A stretch of DNA of 11,356 bases from Spirochaetaceae bacterium (GCA_031290205.1 JAITNZ010000102.1:1-11356); one strand, 5' to 3'. Counted from the first letter of the stretch, positions 1-7,214 are shown. A program made the numbers and translations. The notes: generated by a model not told the origin, from the sequence alone.

Positions 1-31
1 GAGGGGGTAGCGACGCAATTTTGCGGCGCGT

Positions 32-49
32 AGGGGGAGACTTCCCCCT
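32..49. other. Short G/C-tract hairpin at the left edge
   Basis: AGGGGGA (32-38) pairs with TCCCCCT (43-49) around a GACT loop, giving a perfect 7-bp stem. No T-run follows, so a rho-independent terminator for an unseen upstream gene is only possible. A second G-tract hairpin of similar design lies at 11226-11250, so this may belong to a family of intergenic hairpins. No coding region is visible in 1-162; frame 3 stays open from the edge to a stop at about 82 but encodes nothing I recognise. Confidence 0.4.
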
Positions 50-112
50 CCTTATACTGGAGATTTCCATAGCGCCTACCTGATTTACCACGAATTTGGA
101 AGTGCACCCGGG

Positions 113-140
113 GCAATCCGGGGTATTGACAGCAATCCGG
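113..140 (+). repeat. 9-bp direct repeat GCAATCCGG flanking the -35 box
   Basis: GCAATCCGG occurs at 113-121 and again at 132-140, 19 bp apart, roughly two helical turns. The -35 hexamer (126-131) lies between the copies, and the second copy fills the first half of the -35/-10 spacer. This arrangement suits an operator for a dimeric regulator, but the regulator is unknown and the function is inferred from position only. Confidence 0.4.
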
Positions 141-154
141 ATATCGGCTAGACT
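126..154 (+). promoter_or_regulatory. Sigma70-like promoter of the exporter/ACT/UPF0210 operon
   Basis: A consensus -35 TTGACA (126-131), a 17-bp spacer, and a -10 TAGACT (149-154, four of six matches, with the key first T, second A and last T kept). The expected transcription start, 6-8 bases after the -10, is about 160-163, which coincides with the ATG at 163. No convincing Shine-Dalgarno sequence lies before that ATG, so the transcript may be leaderless. The promoter call is by eye. Confidence 0.6.
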
Positions 155-162
155 TTTCTGGA

Positions 163-1299
163 ATGATGGAAAAAAATAAACCGAATATATCGGGCAGGTT
201 TATACAAAATGTTGTTCTCGGCGCGTTGCTTGTAACGCTCTTTCTGTTGGTGTGCCGCCTCTTCGCGCCGTTCTTTACGGTTCTGCTCTGGTCGATACTC
301 CTCTATGTAGTCATCGACCCGCTTTACGAAAAAATTGTTTCGAAAATAAATCTTGAAACTAAAGCGGGGAAATTTTTACGAACGATACTTGCCGGATTTT
401 TTGCGCTTGCTTCGGTGTTGATTGTATTTGTGCCGCTTGCTATCGTGGTAAGCCAGTTGTATATTCAGGGAATTCAGGTTTTCAAAAGTATCAAAACATA
501 TATTTTGGAAAATAGAGAGGCAATCAATACCGCATACACATCCCTTTCTAATTTTGTTTTTGACGCGACAGACGGCAGAGTTGCGTTTGCTTCGCTTGAT
601 ATTAACGGCAAACTGATTGTATTTATCGAAGATAACGTGTTCAACGCATTTAAGTTTTCTGGCGTGGTCTTGCGTGATGCGGCGGTTTTTTTACTCGGTT
701 TGGCGCTGGTGGTTTTCTGTTTGTTTTTCTTCTACCTTGACGCGCCCTACCTTTCGTCATTGGTCAAAAGCGTAATACCGATTAGAAATAAATATACGAT
801 AGCGCTTGCCAGAAAGTTTAAGGAGATAACGCGGGGCTTGATACTGGGCTATTTAACGGTCGCGCTGATTCAGGCGGCGCTTGCCTTTATCATATTCAGC
901 ATATTCAAGGTAAACGGTGCGCTGGTCTTTGCCTGCTTAACCTTTGTCTGCGTCTTTATACCGATGCTCGGCGGTGCGCTCGTCTGGATACCCGTCGGCG
1001 CCGCCCGTATATTAAGCGGCGATATAGTTGGGGGCGTCCTCCTCACGCTCATCGCGGCGGTGTGCATCTCGCTCTTGGATAATTTTATCCGCCCCTTCCT
1101 CCTCAAAGACCGCTTAAAACTCCACCCGCTTGTTATCTTCTTTGCGATAATGGGCGGGCTGGTGTTGTTCGGCGTCAACGGGCTGATACTCGGTCCGCTT
1201 ATCATCGTACTTTTTTTAACCGTGCTGGAAATGTTCTTTAAGGAACATCATATAAAAAAAAGAAAAGTAAGCATTGAGGAAAGTAAAGAGAATGAATAA
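163..1299 (+). CDS. AI-2E/PerM-family membrane transporter
   Basis: A 378-residue polytopic inner-membrane protein of the AI-2E transporter (PerM/TqsA) family, close to the family's usual length. Hydrophobic segments fall near residues 16-51 (two), 75-98, 171-191, 226-249, 252-283, 286-305 and 321-358. A soluble stretch at about 105-165 is the typical loop between the N-terminal and C-terminal membrane blocks. The C-terminal signature is clear: DNFIRPFLL (306-314), then HPL (321-323), an FG..GLILGP motif (336-345) and a final helix, followed by a Lys/Glu-rich cytoplasmic tail. Members export small molecules (autoinducer-2 in TqsA) or act as Na+/H+ antiporters; the substrate here cannot be told. 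Two ATGs (163, 166) are adjacent; 163 is the longer choice. There is no Shine-Dalgarno, but a strong promoter ends only 8 bp upstream, suggesting leaderless translation. The stop overlaps the next gene's start. Confidence 0.88.
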   Translation: MMEKNKPNISGRFIQNVVLGALLVTLFLLVCRLFAPFFTVLLWSILLYVVIDPLYEKIVSKINLETKAGKFLRTILAGFFALASVLIVFVPLAIVVSQLYIQGIQVFKSIKTYILENREAINTAYTSLSNFVFDATDGRVAFASLDINGKLIVFIEDNVFNAFKFSGVVLRDAAVFLLGLALVVFCLFFFYLDAPYLSSLVKSVIPIRNKYTIALARKFKEITRGLILGYLTVALIQAALAFIIFSIFKVNGALVFACLTFVCVFIPMLGGALVWIPVGAARILSGDIVGGVLLTLIAAVCISLLDNFIRPFLLKDRLKLHPLVIFFAIMGGLVLFGVNGLILGPLIIVLFLTVLEMFFKEHHIKKRKVSIEESKENE

Positions 1300-1579
1300 T
1301 AATGCCTCGTCAAAAGCGATAGTAACGGTCGTCGGGAACGATAGCGTCGGAATAATTTCAAAGGTGAGCGGGTTTCTTGCCGAACGCAAAGTGAACATTG
1401 AGGACGTTAATCAATCGATACTATCCGGTTATTTTGTTATGATGATGATGGTCGACCTGACGGAAAGCACGCAGCCCTTAGAAACACTGAAGGCTGAATT
1501 ATCCGAGCTCGGCAGCACGATGCATGTTTCCATGAGTATATGGCATGAAGATGTATTTACCGCCATGCATAGGATATAA
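1292..1579 (+). CDS. ACT-domain protein, UPF0237 family
   Basis: A 95-residue single ACT domain. The N-terminal strand AIVTVVG (9-15) leads to the ligand-loop pattern GNDSVGI (15-21), then a helix with SGFLAERKVNIEDV (26-39), the usual ACT glycine-loop/helix arrangement. The C-terminal HEDVFTAMHRI (85-95) matches the HEDIFxAM ending I recall for UPF0237. ACT domains bind amino acids or other small ligands as dimers, but the ligand of this family is not known. I chose the ATG at 1292, with AGGA at 1277-1280, over the in-frame TTG at 1274, because the shorter form gives the family's normal length. The start overlaps the exporter gene by 8 bp (ATGAATAA), a sign of translational coupling. UPF0210 follows after only 5 bp. 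Homologues of this pair are adjacent in many bacteria (for example pneumococcus). Confidence 0.9.
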   Translation: MNNNASSKAIVTVVGNDSVGIISKVSGFLAERKVNIEDVNQSILSGYFVMMMMVDLTESTQPLETLKAELSELGSTMHVSMSIWHEDVFTAMHRI

Positions 1580-1584
1580 TTATA

Positions 1585-2946
1585 ATGTTGTTCACCCCTA
1601 AAGAAATTACCGAAACAATCGATATGTTTCTGCGCTACAAACTTGATATAAGGGCAATCACGATGGGTATATCGCTGCTCGACTGCGCCTCCTCTTCAGG
1701 GGGGGAAGCGCGCAAAAAAATAAAAGATAAAATATATCGCGTTGCGGGAAAACTTGTCGAAACAGGGCGCGATATAGAACTTGAATACGGCATCCCCATC
1801 ATCAATAAGCGGATAGCCGTTACCCCCATCGCGCTCGTGGCGGCAGCCTCCTCTGATGCGGATTACACCCCCTACGCGCAGGTGCTTGACGAAGCGGCGC
1901 ACGAGTTAGGAATAGACTTTGTCGGCGGCTTTTCGGCGCTTGTCCAAAAGGGTTTTACCGATAGTGACAGAAAACTTATCGCGTCGATTCCCGAAGCGCT
2001 CTCCACCACCGAGCGGGTGTGCTCCTCGGTGAATGTGGCAAGCACGAAGAGCGGCATCAACATGGATGCCGTCCGCTTGATGGGGAATATCATCAAGGAA
2101 ACGGCGGCGAAAACGGCGGCGAAGGATGCGCTTGGCTGCGCGAAGCTCGTCGTCTTCTGCAACGCGCCCGAGGACAATCCGTTCATGGCGGGGGCGTTTC
2201 ACGGCATTGGCGAGGCGGAAAGCTGCCTCAATGTCGGCGTCTCCGGTCCGGGGGCTATCAAGGCGGCGCTTGAACACTGCAAGGGGATGAACTTCAGCGA
2301 GCTTGCCGACACAATTAAAAAGACGGCGTTCAAGATAACCCGCATGGGGCAGCTCGTCGGCAAGGAAGCGGCAAAACGGATCGGCGTCCCCTTCGGCATA
2401 CTCGACCTGTCGCTGGCGCCGACTCCCGCAGTCGGCGATTCCGTCGCCCGCATCCTCGAAGAGATGGGGCTGGAATCGGCGGGCACACACGGCTCGACCG
2501 CCGCGCTCGCCATGCTCACCGACATGGTCAAAAAAGGCGGCATCATGGCATCGACCCGAGTCGGCGGTTTTTCAGGCGCATTCATCCCCGTGTCGGAAGA
2601 CGAAGGGATGATCGCCGCCATCCGCGCCGGCACCCTCAGCCTCGACAAACTCGAGGCGATGACCTGCGTCTGCTCCGTCGGGCTCGACATGGTCGCCCTC
2701 CCCGGCGACACGAGCGCCGACACCATCTCGGCGATAATCGCCGACGAGATGGCAATCGGCATGGTGAACAACAAAACCACCGCCGCCCGCCTTATCCCCG
2801 TGCCCGGCAAGCAAGCCGGCGACTGGGCAGAGTTCGGCGGACTCCTCGGCGGCGCGCCGATACTACCGGTACACAGCGCGGGAAGCAGCGTATTCATCGC
2901 CCGCGGCGGGCACATCCCTGCCCCGCTGCACAGCTTTAGGAATTAA
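1585..2946 (+). CDS. UPF0210 (DUF711) family protein, PFL-like
   Basis: A 453-residue soluble protein matching the UPF0210/DUF711 family along its whole length (I recall homologues of about 445 residues). Landmarks: DIRAITMGISLLDC (21-34), GIPIINKRIAVTPIALV (69-85), GGFSALVQKG (114-123), CSSVNVASTKSGINM (146-160), EDNPFMAGAFHGIGE (196-210), SLAPTPAVGDSVARILEEMG (276-295), GAFIPVSEDEGMI (331-343) and the C-terminal IPAPLHSFRN (444-453). Databases label the family PFL-like on fold grounds, but the biochemical role is unknown. The GGFSG stretch (327-331) follows an Arg-Val and looks superficially like the glycyl-radical RVxGY motif, yet the tyrosine is absent, so I do not infer radical chemistry. 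The start is supported by AGGA at 1571-1574, 10 bases before ATG. The 3' half is much richer in C-ending codons than the 5' end. Confidence 0.92.
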   Translation: MLFTPKEITETIDMFLRYKLDIRAITMGISLLDCASSSGGEARKKIKDKIYRVAGKLVETGRDIELEYGIPIINKRIAVTPIALVAAASSDADYTPYAQVLDEAAHELGIDFVGGFSALVQKGFTDSDRKLIASIPEALSTTERVCSSVNVASTKSGINMDAVRLMGNIIKETAAKTAAKDALGCAKLVVFCNAPEDNPFMAGAFHGIGEAESCLNVGVSGPGAIKAALEHCKGMNFSELADTIKKTAFKITRMGQLVGKEAAKRIGVPFGILDLSLAPTPAVGDSVARILEEMGLESAGTHGSTAALAMLTDMVKKGGIMASTRVGGFSGAFIPVSEDEGMIAAIRAGTLSLDKLEAMTCVCSVGLDMVALPGDTSADTISAIIADEMAIGMVNNKTTAARLIPVPGKQAGDWAEFGGLLGGAPILPVHSAGSSVFIARGGHIPAPLHSFRN

Positions 2947-2965
2947 TGCCGCCATGAAGAGCTTG

Positions 2966-3076
2966 AACCACGAGCACACGAATAAATACGAATATTTGGG
3001 CGCTACCCTTCGCTCCGCTCAGGGTCGGGCTATCCGCTCCAATGTGCTCATTCCGCTACGCTCCATTCCGCGCATT
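2966..3076. repeat. Putative dispersed intergenic repeat between UPF0210 and purL
   Basis: This 262-bp gap begins with AACCACGA (2966-2973), which recurs at 7133-7140 after purL, with ACCACGA also at 87-93. It continues with clustered CGCTCCGCT/CCGCTACGCTCC-type words (about 3011-3075). ACCCT (3005-3009) and AGGGT (3021-3025) can form a weak stem. The low-information, self-similar texture is what one sees in high-copy intergenic repeats; copy number cannot be judged from one window. The rightward reading frame 2954-3202 through it is not protein-like. Confidence 0.4.
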
Positions 3077-3186
3077 TCCGCTTCTATCCCTAGCGCTTGG
3101 CAGACAGCCGCCAGCTCGTCAATTACGATGCGTGTTTCCGCCTCAGAAGTATTTATCCGCGAATTGACACAAACGGAATTCTTCAT
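3019..3186 (-). CDS. Doubtful 55-residue ORF antisense in the gap before purL
   Basis: An ATG at 3186 opens 55 codons ending with TGA at 3019-3021. Residues 13-38 form a plausible amphipathic helix (TSEAETRIVIDELAAVCQ, then ALGIEAEM), unlike the repeat-derived tail (about 41-55, MERSGM onward). There is no Shine-Dalgarno sequence. A TATACT hexamer lies at 3201-3196 on the same strand, without a -35. This is either a remnant of a gene into which a repeat has inserted, a small orphan protein, or chance. I do not recognise it. Confidence 0.15.
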   Translation of the reverse strand: MKNSVCVNSRINTSEAETRIVIDELAAVCQALGIEAEMRGMERSGMSTLERIARP

Positions 3187-3191
3187 AACCA
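3164..3191 (+). promoter_or_regulatory. Weak candidate promoter for purL
   Basis: A perfect TTGACA stands at 3164-3169, 40 bp before the purL start. The -10 is poor: TAACCA at 3186-3191 with 16-bp spacing, or CATAAC at 3184-3189 with 14-bp spacing. purL could instead be read through from the upstream operon, since no clear terminator lies between UPF0210 and purL. Confidence 0.25.
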
Positions 3192-3208
3192 AGGAAGTAT
3201 AGAAAAAA

Positions 3209-6200
3209 ATGAACGTCCACCGAGTGTATGTCGAAAAGAAAAAAGAATTTGCCGTTGAGGCGGGGCAGCTGGAAGAAGAGTTGCGAAACCTCCTTGGGCT
3301 TTCGTCGCTAACACGGCTTCGTATCGTTCAGCGTTATGATGTCGAAGGGATTGATGAGGGGCTGTTTCGTTATTGCGTTAAAACGGTGTTTAGCGAACCG
3401 GTTGTTGATACCGTTATGTTTGCATTACCGCAGGCGGATTTTGTATGCGCCGTTGAATACCTCCCTGGACAGTTCGACCAGCGCTCCGATTCGGCGGCGC
3501 AGTGTATCGAGTTGATCACCCAAAAGATGCGCCCCGTTGTCGCAAGCGCGAAACTCTATTTGTTTGAAGGCGCGTTAAGCGATGAAGAAAAAAAGCGTAT
3601 AGAAAAATATTTGATAAATCCTGTTGAAGCGAGGCGCGCAGACCTGCGCGAAAAAACAAGCTTAAAGCCGGAGTATCCTTCGCCGCCGGATATACCGGTG
3701 CTCGAAGGGTTTACCGCGATGTCCGAAGCCGCGTTATCACAGTTTATTGACGACTATGCGCTTGCGATGGATAGCGATGATATAGCATTCTGTCAACAAT
3801 ATTTTAGGGGTGAAGGGCGCGAGCCGACACTCACCGAAATAAGAGTGATAGACACCTATTGGAGTGATCATTGCAGGCACACCACTTTTGGCACCATCCT
3901 CGAAAAAATCGAAATTGACGATGATGCTGTCCAAAAAACATACAACACCTATCTTGATTTACGGGCAAAACTCGGTATAGAAAAAAAAATCTGTCTTATG
4001 GATATAGCTACCATCGGTGCGAAGGCGCTTAAGGCGGAGGGCAAACTACAGAACTGGGATATAAGCGAAGAGGTGAATGCCTGTTCGATAAAAATAAAAG
4101 TTGATACCGATGGGGTGAACGAAGATTGGCTCTTGTTATTTAAGAATGAAACCCATAACCACCCGACAGAGATAGAACCCTTTGGCGGCGCGGCTACCTG
4201 CATTGGCGGCGCTATCAGGGACCCGCTGTCGGGTAGGGCGTATGTGTATCAGGCTATGCGGGTAACGGGCGCGGGGAATCCGCTTGCCCCCTTATCCGAG
4301 ACGCTTCCCGGGAAACTTCCCCAGCGGAAAATTGTGTCCGGCGCGGCGCAGGGTTATTCGAGTTATGGGAACCAAATAGGATTAGCGACGTCTCTTGTCC
4401 ACGAATTCTATCACCCGCGCTATATCGCAAAACGTATGGAAGTCGGCGCCGTGCTAGGAGCGGTGCCAACAAAAAATGTGCGGCGCGAACCCCCTGCCCC
4501 CGGCGACCTTGTTATCCTGCTGGGGGGGCGCACGGGGCGCGACGGCTGCGGCGGCGCGACCGGTTCCTCGAAGGCGCATAAGGCGGAGAGCCTTGAAACC
4601 TGCGGCGCGGAAGTGCAGAAGGGTAACGCGCCTGTCGAGCGGAAATTGCAACGCCTCTTTCGCAACCCGTGCGCGGCGCGCCTGATAAAACGCTGCAATG
4701 ATTTCGGTGCGGGCGGCGTCGCAGTCGCCATTGGCGAGCTTGCCGATGGCTTATCCATCAATCTGGATGCCGTCCCGAAAAAGTATGAGGGGCTGGACGG
4801 CACGGAACTTGCTATCAGCGAAAGTCAGGAGCGGATGGCGGTCGTCGTAGAAAGCGAGGCTGCCGCGCAATTCATAACGTTAGCCGCAAACGAAAATATC
4901 GAGGCGCACGTTGTCGCGGAAGTAAGCGCGGACAAACGCTTAACAATGAAGTGGCGCGGCAAGACGATCGTCGACCTCGCGCGCGAGTTTTTAAACTCCA
5001 ACGGGGTGGAAAAACACGCTTCGGTAAAAGTAGGGCGCGATACCTCCCCCCCCCCTGAGGAAAAAAAGGAAAAAAAGGAAAAAAAACAAAAAACACTGTG
5101 CGAAAGATTCTTCGCGCTTGCCGGCGATATTAATTTTTGTTCAAAGAAGGGGCTCTGTGAGCGCTTTGATTCGACGATTGGGGGGGGCACCGTGCTTGCG
5201 CCGTTTGGGGGGAAGCGCCAGCTGACGCCCGCGCAGGTGATGTGCGCGAAGATTCCGCTTGAAGAAGGCGAAACGGAAACGTGCAGCGGCATGGCGTTTG
5301 GCTTTGACCCTTTTATAAGCGAGGCAGACCCGTATACAGGCGCCTACACCGCCGTGTTAAGCAGCATCGCAAAATTAGTGGGGGCGGGCTTTAAGCGAAG
5401 CAGCATCGTGTTGAGTTTTCAGGAATACTTTGCACGATTGGGAAAAAACCCGCGCCGCTGGGCTTTGCCATTTTCGGCATTGCTCGGCGCGCTGCAAGCT
5501 CAGCTTGATTTGGGCTGCGCGGCGATAGGCGGGAAGGATTCGATGTCAGGCTCGTTTGAAAAACTCGATGTGCCCCCGACGCTTATCTCGTTTGCCGTCG
5601 GCGTGGGGAATGTTCAAAGTATTACGAGCGGCGAATTTAAGCGCGCGGGCTCGTCGGTATATTTAGCGCCTCAGGCGCATTCAGCCCTTGCAAAGGGCGT
5701 CCGTAGTCCTAACAGCCTAAGCAGGTTTCCTGCTGAGGCTGCGCCGCAGGATTTTGCAGCCTTCCAAGCGCACGAACGGAATACATACCACATCAATGAT
5801 AGTAAGAATATGACACAACTATTTGATTATATCGAAGAACAGATTGAGAGGAAAAATATTATTTCGGTGTGGTCGCTTGAACGGTTTGGGCTTGCCGAAG
5901 CGATTGTAAAAATGTGTTTGGGGAACCGCATTGGTTTTAGGGGGCATGGCGCTCTTCACCGCGATGCATATTTTGAGCCTGCCTTCGGGAGTTTTGTCTG
6001 CGAAGTGCCTGAGGGTATAGAGCTTATATCTGATACAAAAAATATCAGCATGATTAAAATTGGACACACTATAGATGAGTATATGCTTGATTTTGGCGTC
6101 GATGGTGATAATTTTGATATAAACGATAAGATTGATATGGAGTCGCTGCAAAACATATATGAGAGCAAATATGAATCGTTCATGCCATACCACAGTATGA

Positions 6201-7129
6201 CTGATGAAGCCGCGCAAGGGACGCTGCAAGAGCAGCGCAAATTTAAGGACCCAATACATATCACCCCGCGCGGCGCGACTACAACGAATGACGGTAAAAT
6301 AATGTTACCTGTCCGGATTAACAAAGGCACTAAGCCGCGGGCGTTGATACCGGTATTTCCGGGAACTAACTGCGAGTCCGATACGGCGCGGGCGTTGAAG
6401 CGGGCGGGGGCGGAGCCTGAAATCTTTGTGATACAAAATTTAACTTCGGCGCAGACGGCAGAGAGCGCAAAACTATTAGCACAAAAAATTAACGAATGTC
6501 CTATGCTGGTCCTCCCCGGCGGATTTTCAGGGGGGGACGAGCCGGACGGGAGCGCGAAACTCATCACGGCATTCTTGCGGGGAAGCGCCGTCTCGGAGGC
6601 GATTATGGCATTGCTCGAAAAGCGGGACGGCTTGATACTCGGTATATGCAACGGGTTTCAGGCGCTCGTAAAACTGGGGCTCGTCCCATTCGGAAAAATC
6701 AGCGACATTGACGAAAACTTCCCCACCCTCACGTTCAATACGCTTGGGCGGCACCAGAGTGCAATGGTTAATACAAAGGTCTGCTCTACGTTAAGCCCCT
6801 GGTTCCTCTGCGAAGAGTTGGGGGCGGTGCATACGATACCCGTGAGCCATGGTGAGGGGCGTCTTGTCGCAAGTGAGGGGCTGGTGAAACAGCTTGCGGC
6901 TGCTGGGCAGATAGCCTGCCAATATGTCGATTTAGAGGGGAAGCCTGCGATGAACCTGCCTTATAATCCGAATGGGAGTATCGGCGCGATAGAGGCGCTC
7001 TCGAGCGCGGACGGGCGGGTGCTCGGCAAGATGGCGCACAGCGAACGGGCGGGAAACTTTTTATACAAAAATATTCCCGGCAATAAACACCAAAAGCTTT
7101 TCGAGGGCGGCGTAAAATATTTTTCGTAA
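3209..7129 (+). CDS. purL: Phosphoribosylformylglycinamidine synthase, single-chain PurL
   Basis: A 1306-residue enzyme that converts FGAR, glutamine and ATP to FGAM in de novo purine synthesis. It fuses the synthetase with its glutaminase, as in the long single-chain forms; the texture fits the Clostridia/Bacteroidetes-like clade rather than the E. coli one. An N-terminal PurS-like part (1 to about 165) precedes the first synthetase half with SDHCRHTTF (219-227), NETHNHP (313-319) and NDFGAGG (497-503). The second half carries GGKDSMSG (774-781). The class I glutamine amidotransferase starts near 1043 (FPGTNC 1050-1055), with nucleophile Cys1147 in GICNGFQ and His1277/Glu1279 in HSE, so the catalytic triad is intact. 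AAGGA at 3191-3195 lies 13 bases before ATG. Oddities are a Pro/Lys/Glu linker at 613-630 coded by long homopolymers, and a palindrome-rich apparent insertion at about 820-847. It converges on the nuclease gene 96 bp away. Confidence 0.97.
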   Translation: MNVHRVYVEKKKEFAVEAGQLEEELRNLLGLSSLTRLRIVQRYDVEGIDEGLFRYCVKTVFSEPVVDTVMFALPQADFVCAVEYLPGQFDQRSDSAAQCIELITQKMRPVVASAKLYLFEGALSDEEKKRIEKYLINPVEARRADLREKTSLKPEYPSPPDIPVLEGFTAMSEAALSQFIDDYALAMDSDDIAFCQQYFRGEGREPTLTEIRVIDTYWSDHCRHTTFGTILEKIEIDDDAVQKTYNTYLDLRAKLGIEKKICLMDIATIGAKALKAEGKLQNWDISEEVNACSIKIKVDTDGVNEDWLLLFKNETHNHPTEIEPFGGAATCIGGAIRDPLSGRAYVYQAMRVTGAGNPLAPLSETLPGKLPQRKIVSGAAQGYSSYGNQIGLATSLVHEFYHPRYIAKRMEVGAVLGAVPTKNVRREPPAPGDLVILLGGRTGRDGCGGATGSSKAHKAESLETCGAEVQKGNAPVERKLQRLFRNPCAARLIKRCNDFGAGGVAVAIGELADGLSINLDAVPKKYEGLDGTELAISESQERMAVVVESEAAAQFITLAANENIEAHVVAEVSADKRLTMKWRGKTIVDLAREFLNSNGVEKHASVKVGRDTSPPPEEKKEKKEKKQKTLCERFFALAGDINFCSKKGLCERFDSTIGGGTVLAPFGGKRQLTPAQVMCAKIPLEEGETETCSGMAFGFDPFISEADPYTGAYTAVLSSIAKLVGAGFKRSSIVLSFQEYFARLGKNPRRWALPFSALLGALQAQLDLGCAAIGGKDSMSGSFEKLDVPPTLISFAVGVGNVQSITSGEFKRAGSSVYLAPQAHSALAKGVRSPNSLSRFPAEAAPQDFAAFQAHERNTYHINDSKNMTQLFDYIEEQIERKNIISVWSLERFGLAEAIVKMCLGNRIGFRGHGALHRDAYFEPAFGSFVCEVPEGIELISDTKNISMIKIGHTIDEYMLDFGVDGDNFDINDKIDMESLQNIYESKYESFMPYHSMTDEAAQGTLQEQRKFKDPIHITPRGATTTNDGKIMLPVRINKGTKPRALIPVFPGTNCESDTARALKRAGAEPEIFVIQNLTSAQTAESAKLLAQKINECPMLVLPGGFSGGDEPDGSAKLITAFLRGSAVSEAIMALLEKRDGLILGICNGFQALVKLGLVPFGKISDIDENFPTLTFNTLGRHQSAMVNTKVCSTLSPWFLCEELGAVHTIPVSHGEGRLVASEGLVKQLAAAGQIACQYVDLEGKPAMNLPYNPNGSIGAIEALSSADGRVLGKMAHSERAGNFLYKNIPGNKHQKLFEGGVKYFS
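5046..5093 (+). repeat. Homopolymer-rich linker inside purL
   Basis: Ten consecutive C (5046-5055) are followed by A-runs of 7 (5061-5067), 7 (5070-5076), 8 (5079-5086) and 6 (5088-5093). They encode the linker SPPPEEKKEKKEKKQK, residues 613-628, between the two synthetase halves. The frame is intact as given. Tracts like these are prone to slippage during replication or transcription and to sequencing error. Confidence 0.85.
5666..5749 (+). repeat. Four consecutive hairpins inside the purL reading frame
   Basis: GCGCC/GGCGC (5666-5670, 5674-5678); GCCCTT/AAGGGC (5684-5689, 5693-5698); a 13-bp stem with one mismatch, CAGCCTAAGCAGG (5713-5725) against CCTGCTGAGGCTG (5729-5741), around a TTT loop; and CTGCG/CGCAG (5739-5743, 5745-5749). 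They encode residues 820-847, just after the conserved VYL strand, where the protein looks longer than the family norm. This could be a palindromic element captured in frame. Confidence 0.6.
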
Positions 7130-7171
7130 TTTAACCACGAATGAGCAATATTCTATGAGGCAAGCATGAAA

Positions 7172-7214
7172 GTGCCTGCGGCGCCCTGCGGCGCCCCGTG
7201 GCGCCTCGTGGCAC
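7172..7214. terminator. GGCGCC-array stem-loop between convergent purL and nuclease genes (element A)
   Basis: GGCGCC occurs at 7180-7185, 7190-7195 and 7200-7205, exactly every 10 bp, framed by GTGCC (7172-7176) and GGCAC (7210-7214). The whole forms an imperfect palindrome able to fold strongly on either strand. It starts 12 bases after the nuclease stop codon. On the leftward strand it is followed by CACTTTCAT, a weak U-run, so it may act as a terminator for the nuclease gene and, less clearly, for purL. It resembles the element at 8483-8518. Confidence 0.5.

Noticed and set aside
1904..1951. Glycyl-radical enzyme activity for UPF0210
   Set aside because: The family label is fold-based; there is no RVxGY radical loop (RVGGFSG at 325-331 lacks the Tyr) and no activating enzyme nearby.
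2199..2915. Long leftward frame (238 codons) antisense to UPF0210
   Set aside because: It mirrors the GC-rich codons of UPF0210, and its Ser/Pro/Ala-rich translation has no family look. The 194-codon frame at 1906-2490 is the same kind of shadow.
2954..3202. Rightward 82-codon frame between UPF0210 and purL
   Set aside because: The translation is Ser/Arg/Ile-rich and follows the repeat words; there is no ribosome site and no recognisable domain.
3635..3650. Palindrome CGCGCAG-AC-CTGCGCG in purL
   Set aside because: It is isolated, encodes ordinary residues and has no sign of an insertion; probably chance in GC-rich codons.
4420..4803. Leftward frames antisense to purL (127 codons here, 155 at 4825-5292, 231 at 5956-6651)
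   Set aside because: purL carries an intact, fully recognised protein across all of these; their compositions are artefacts of its codons.
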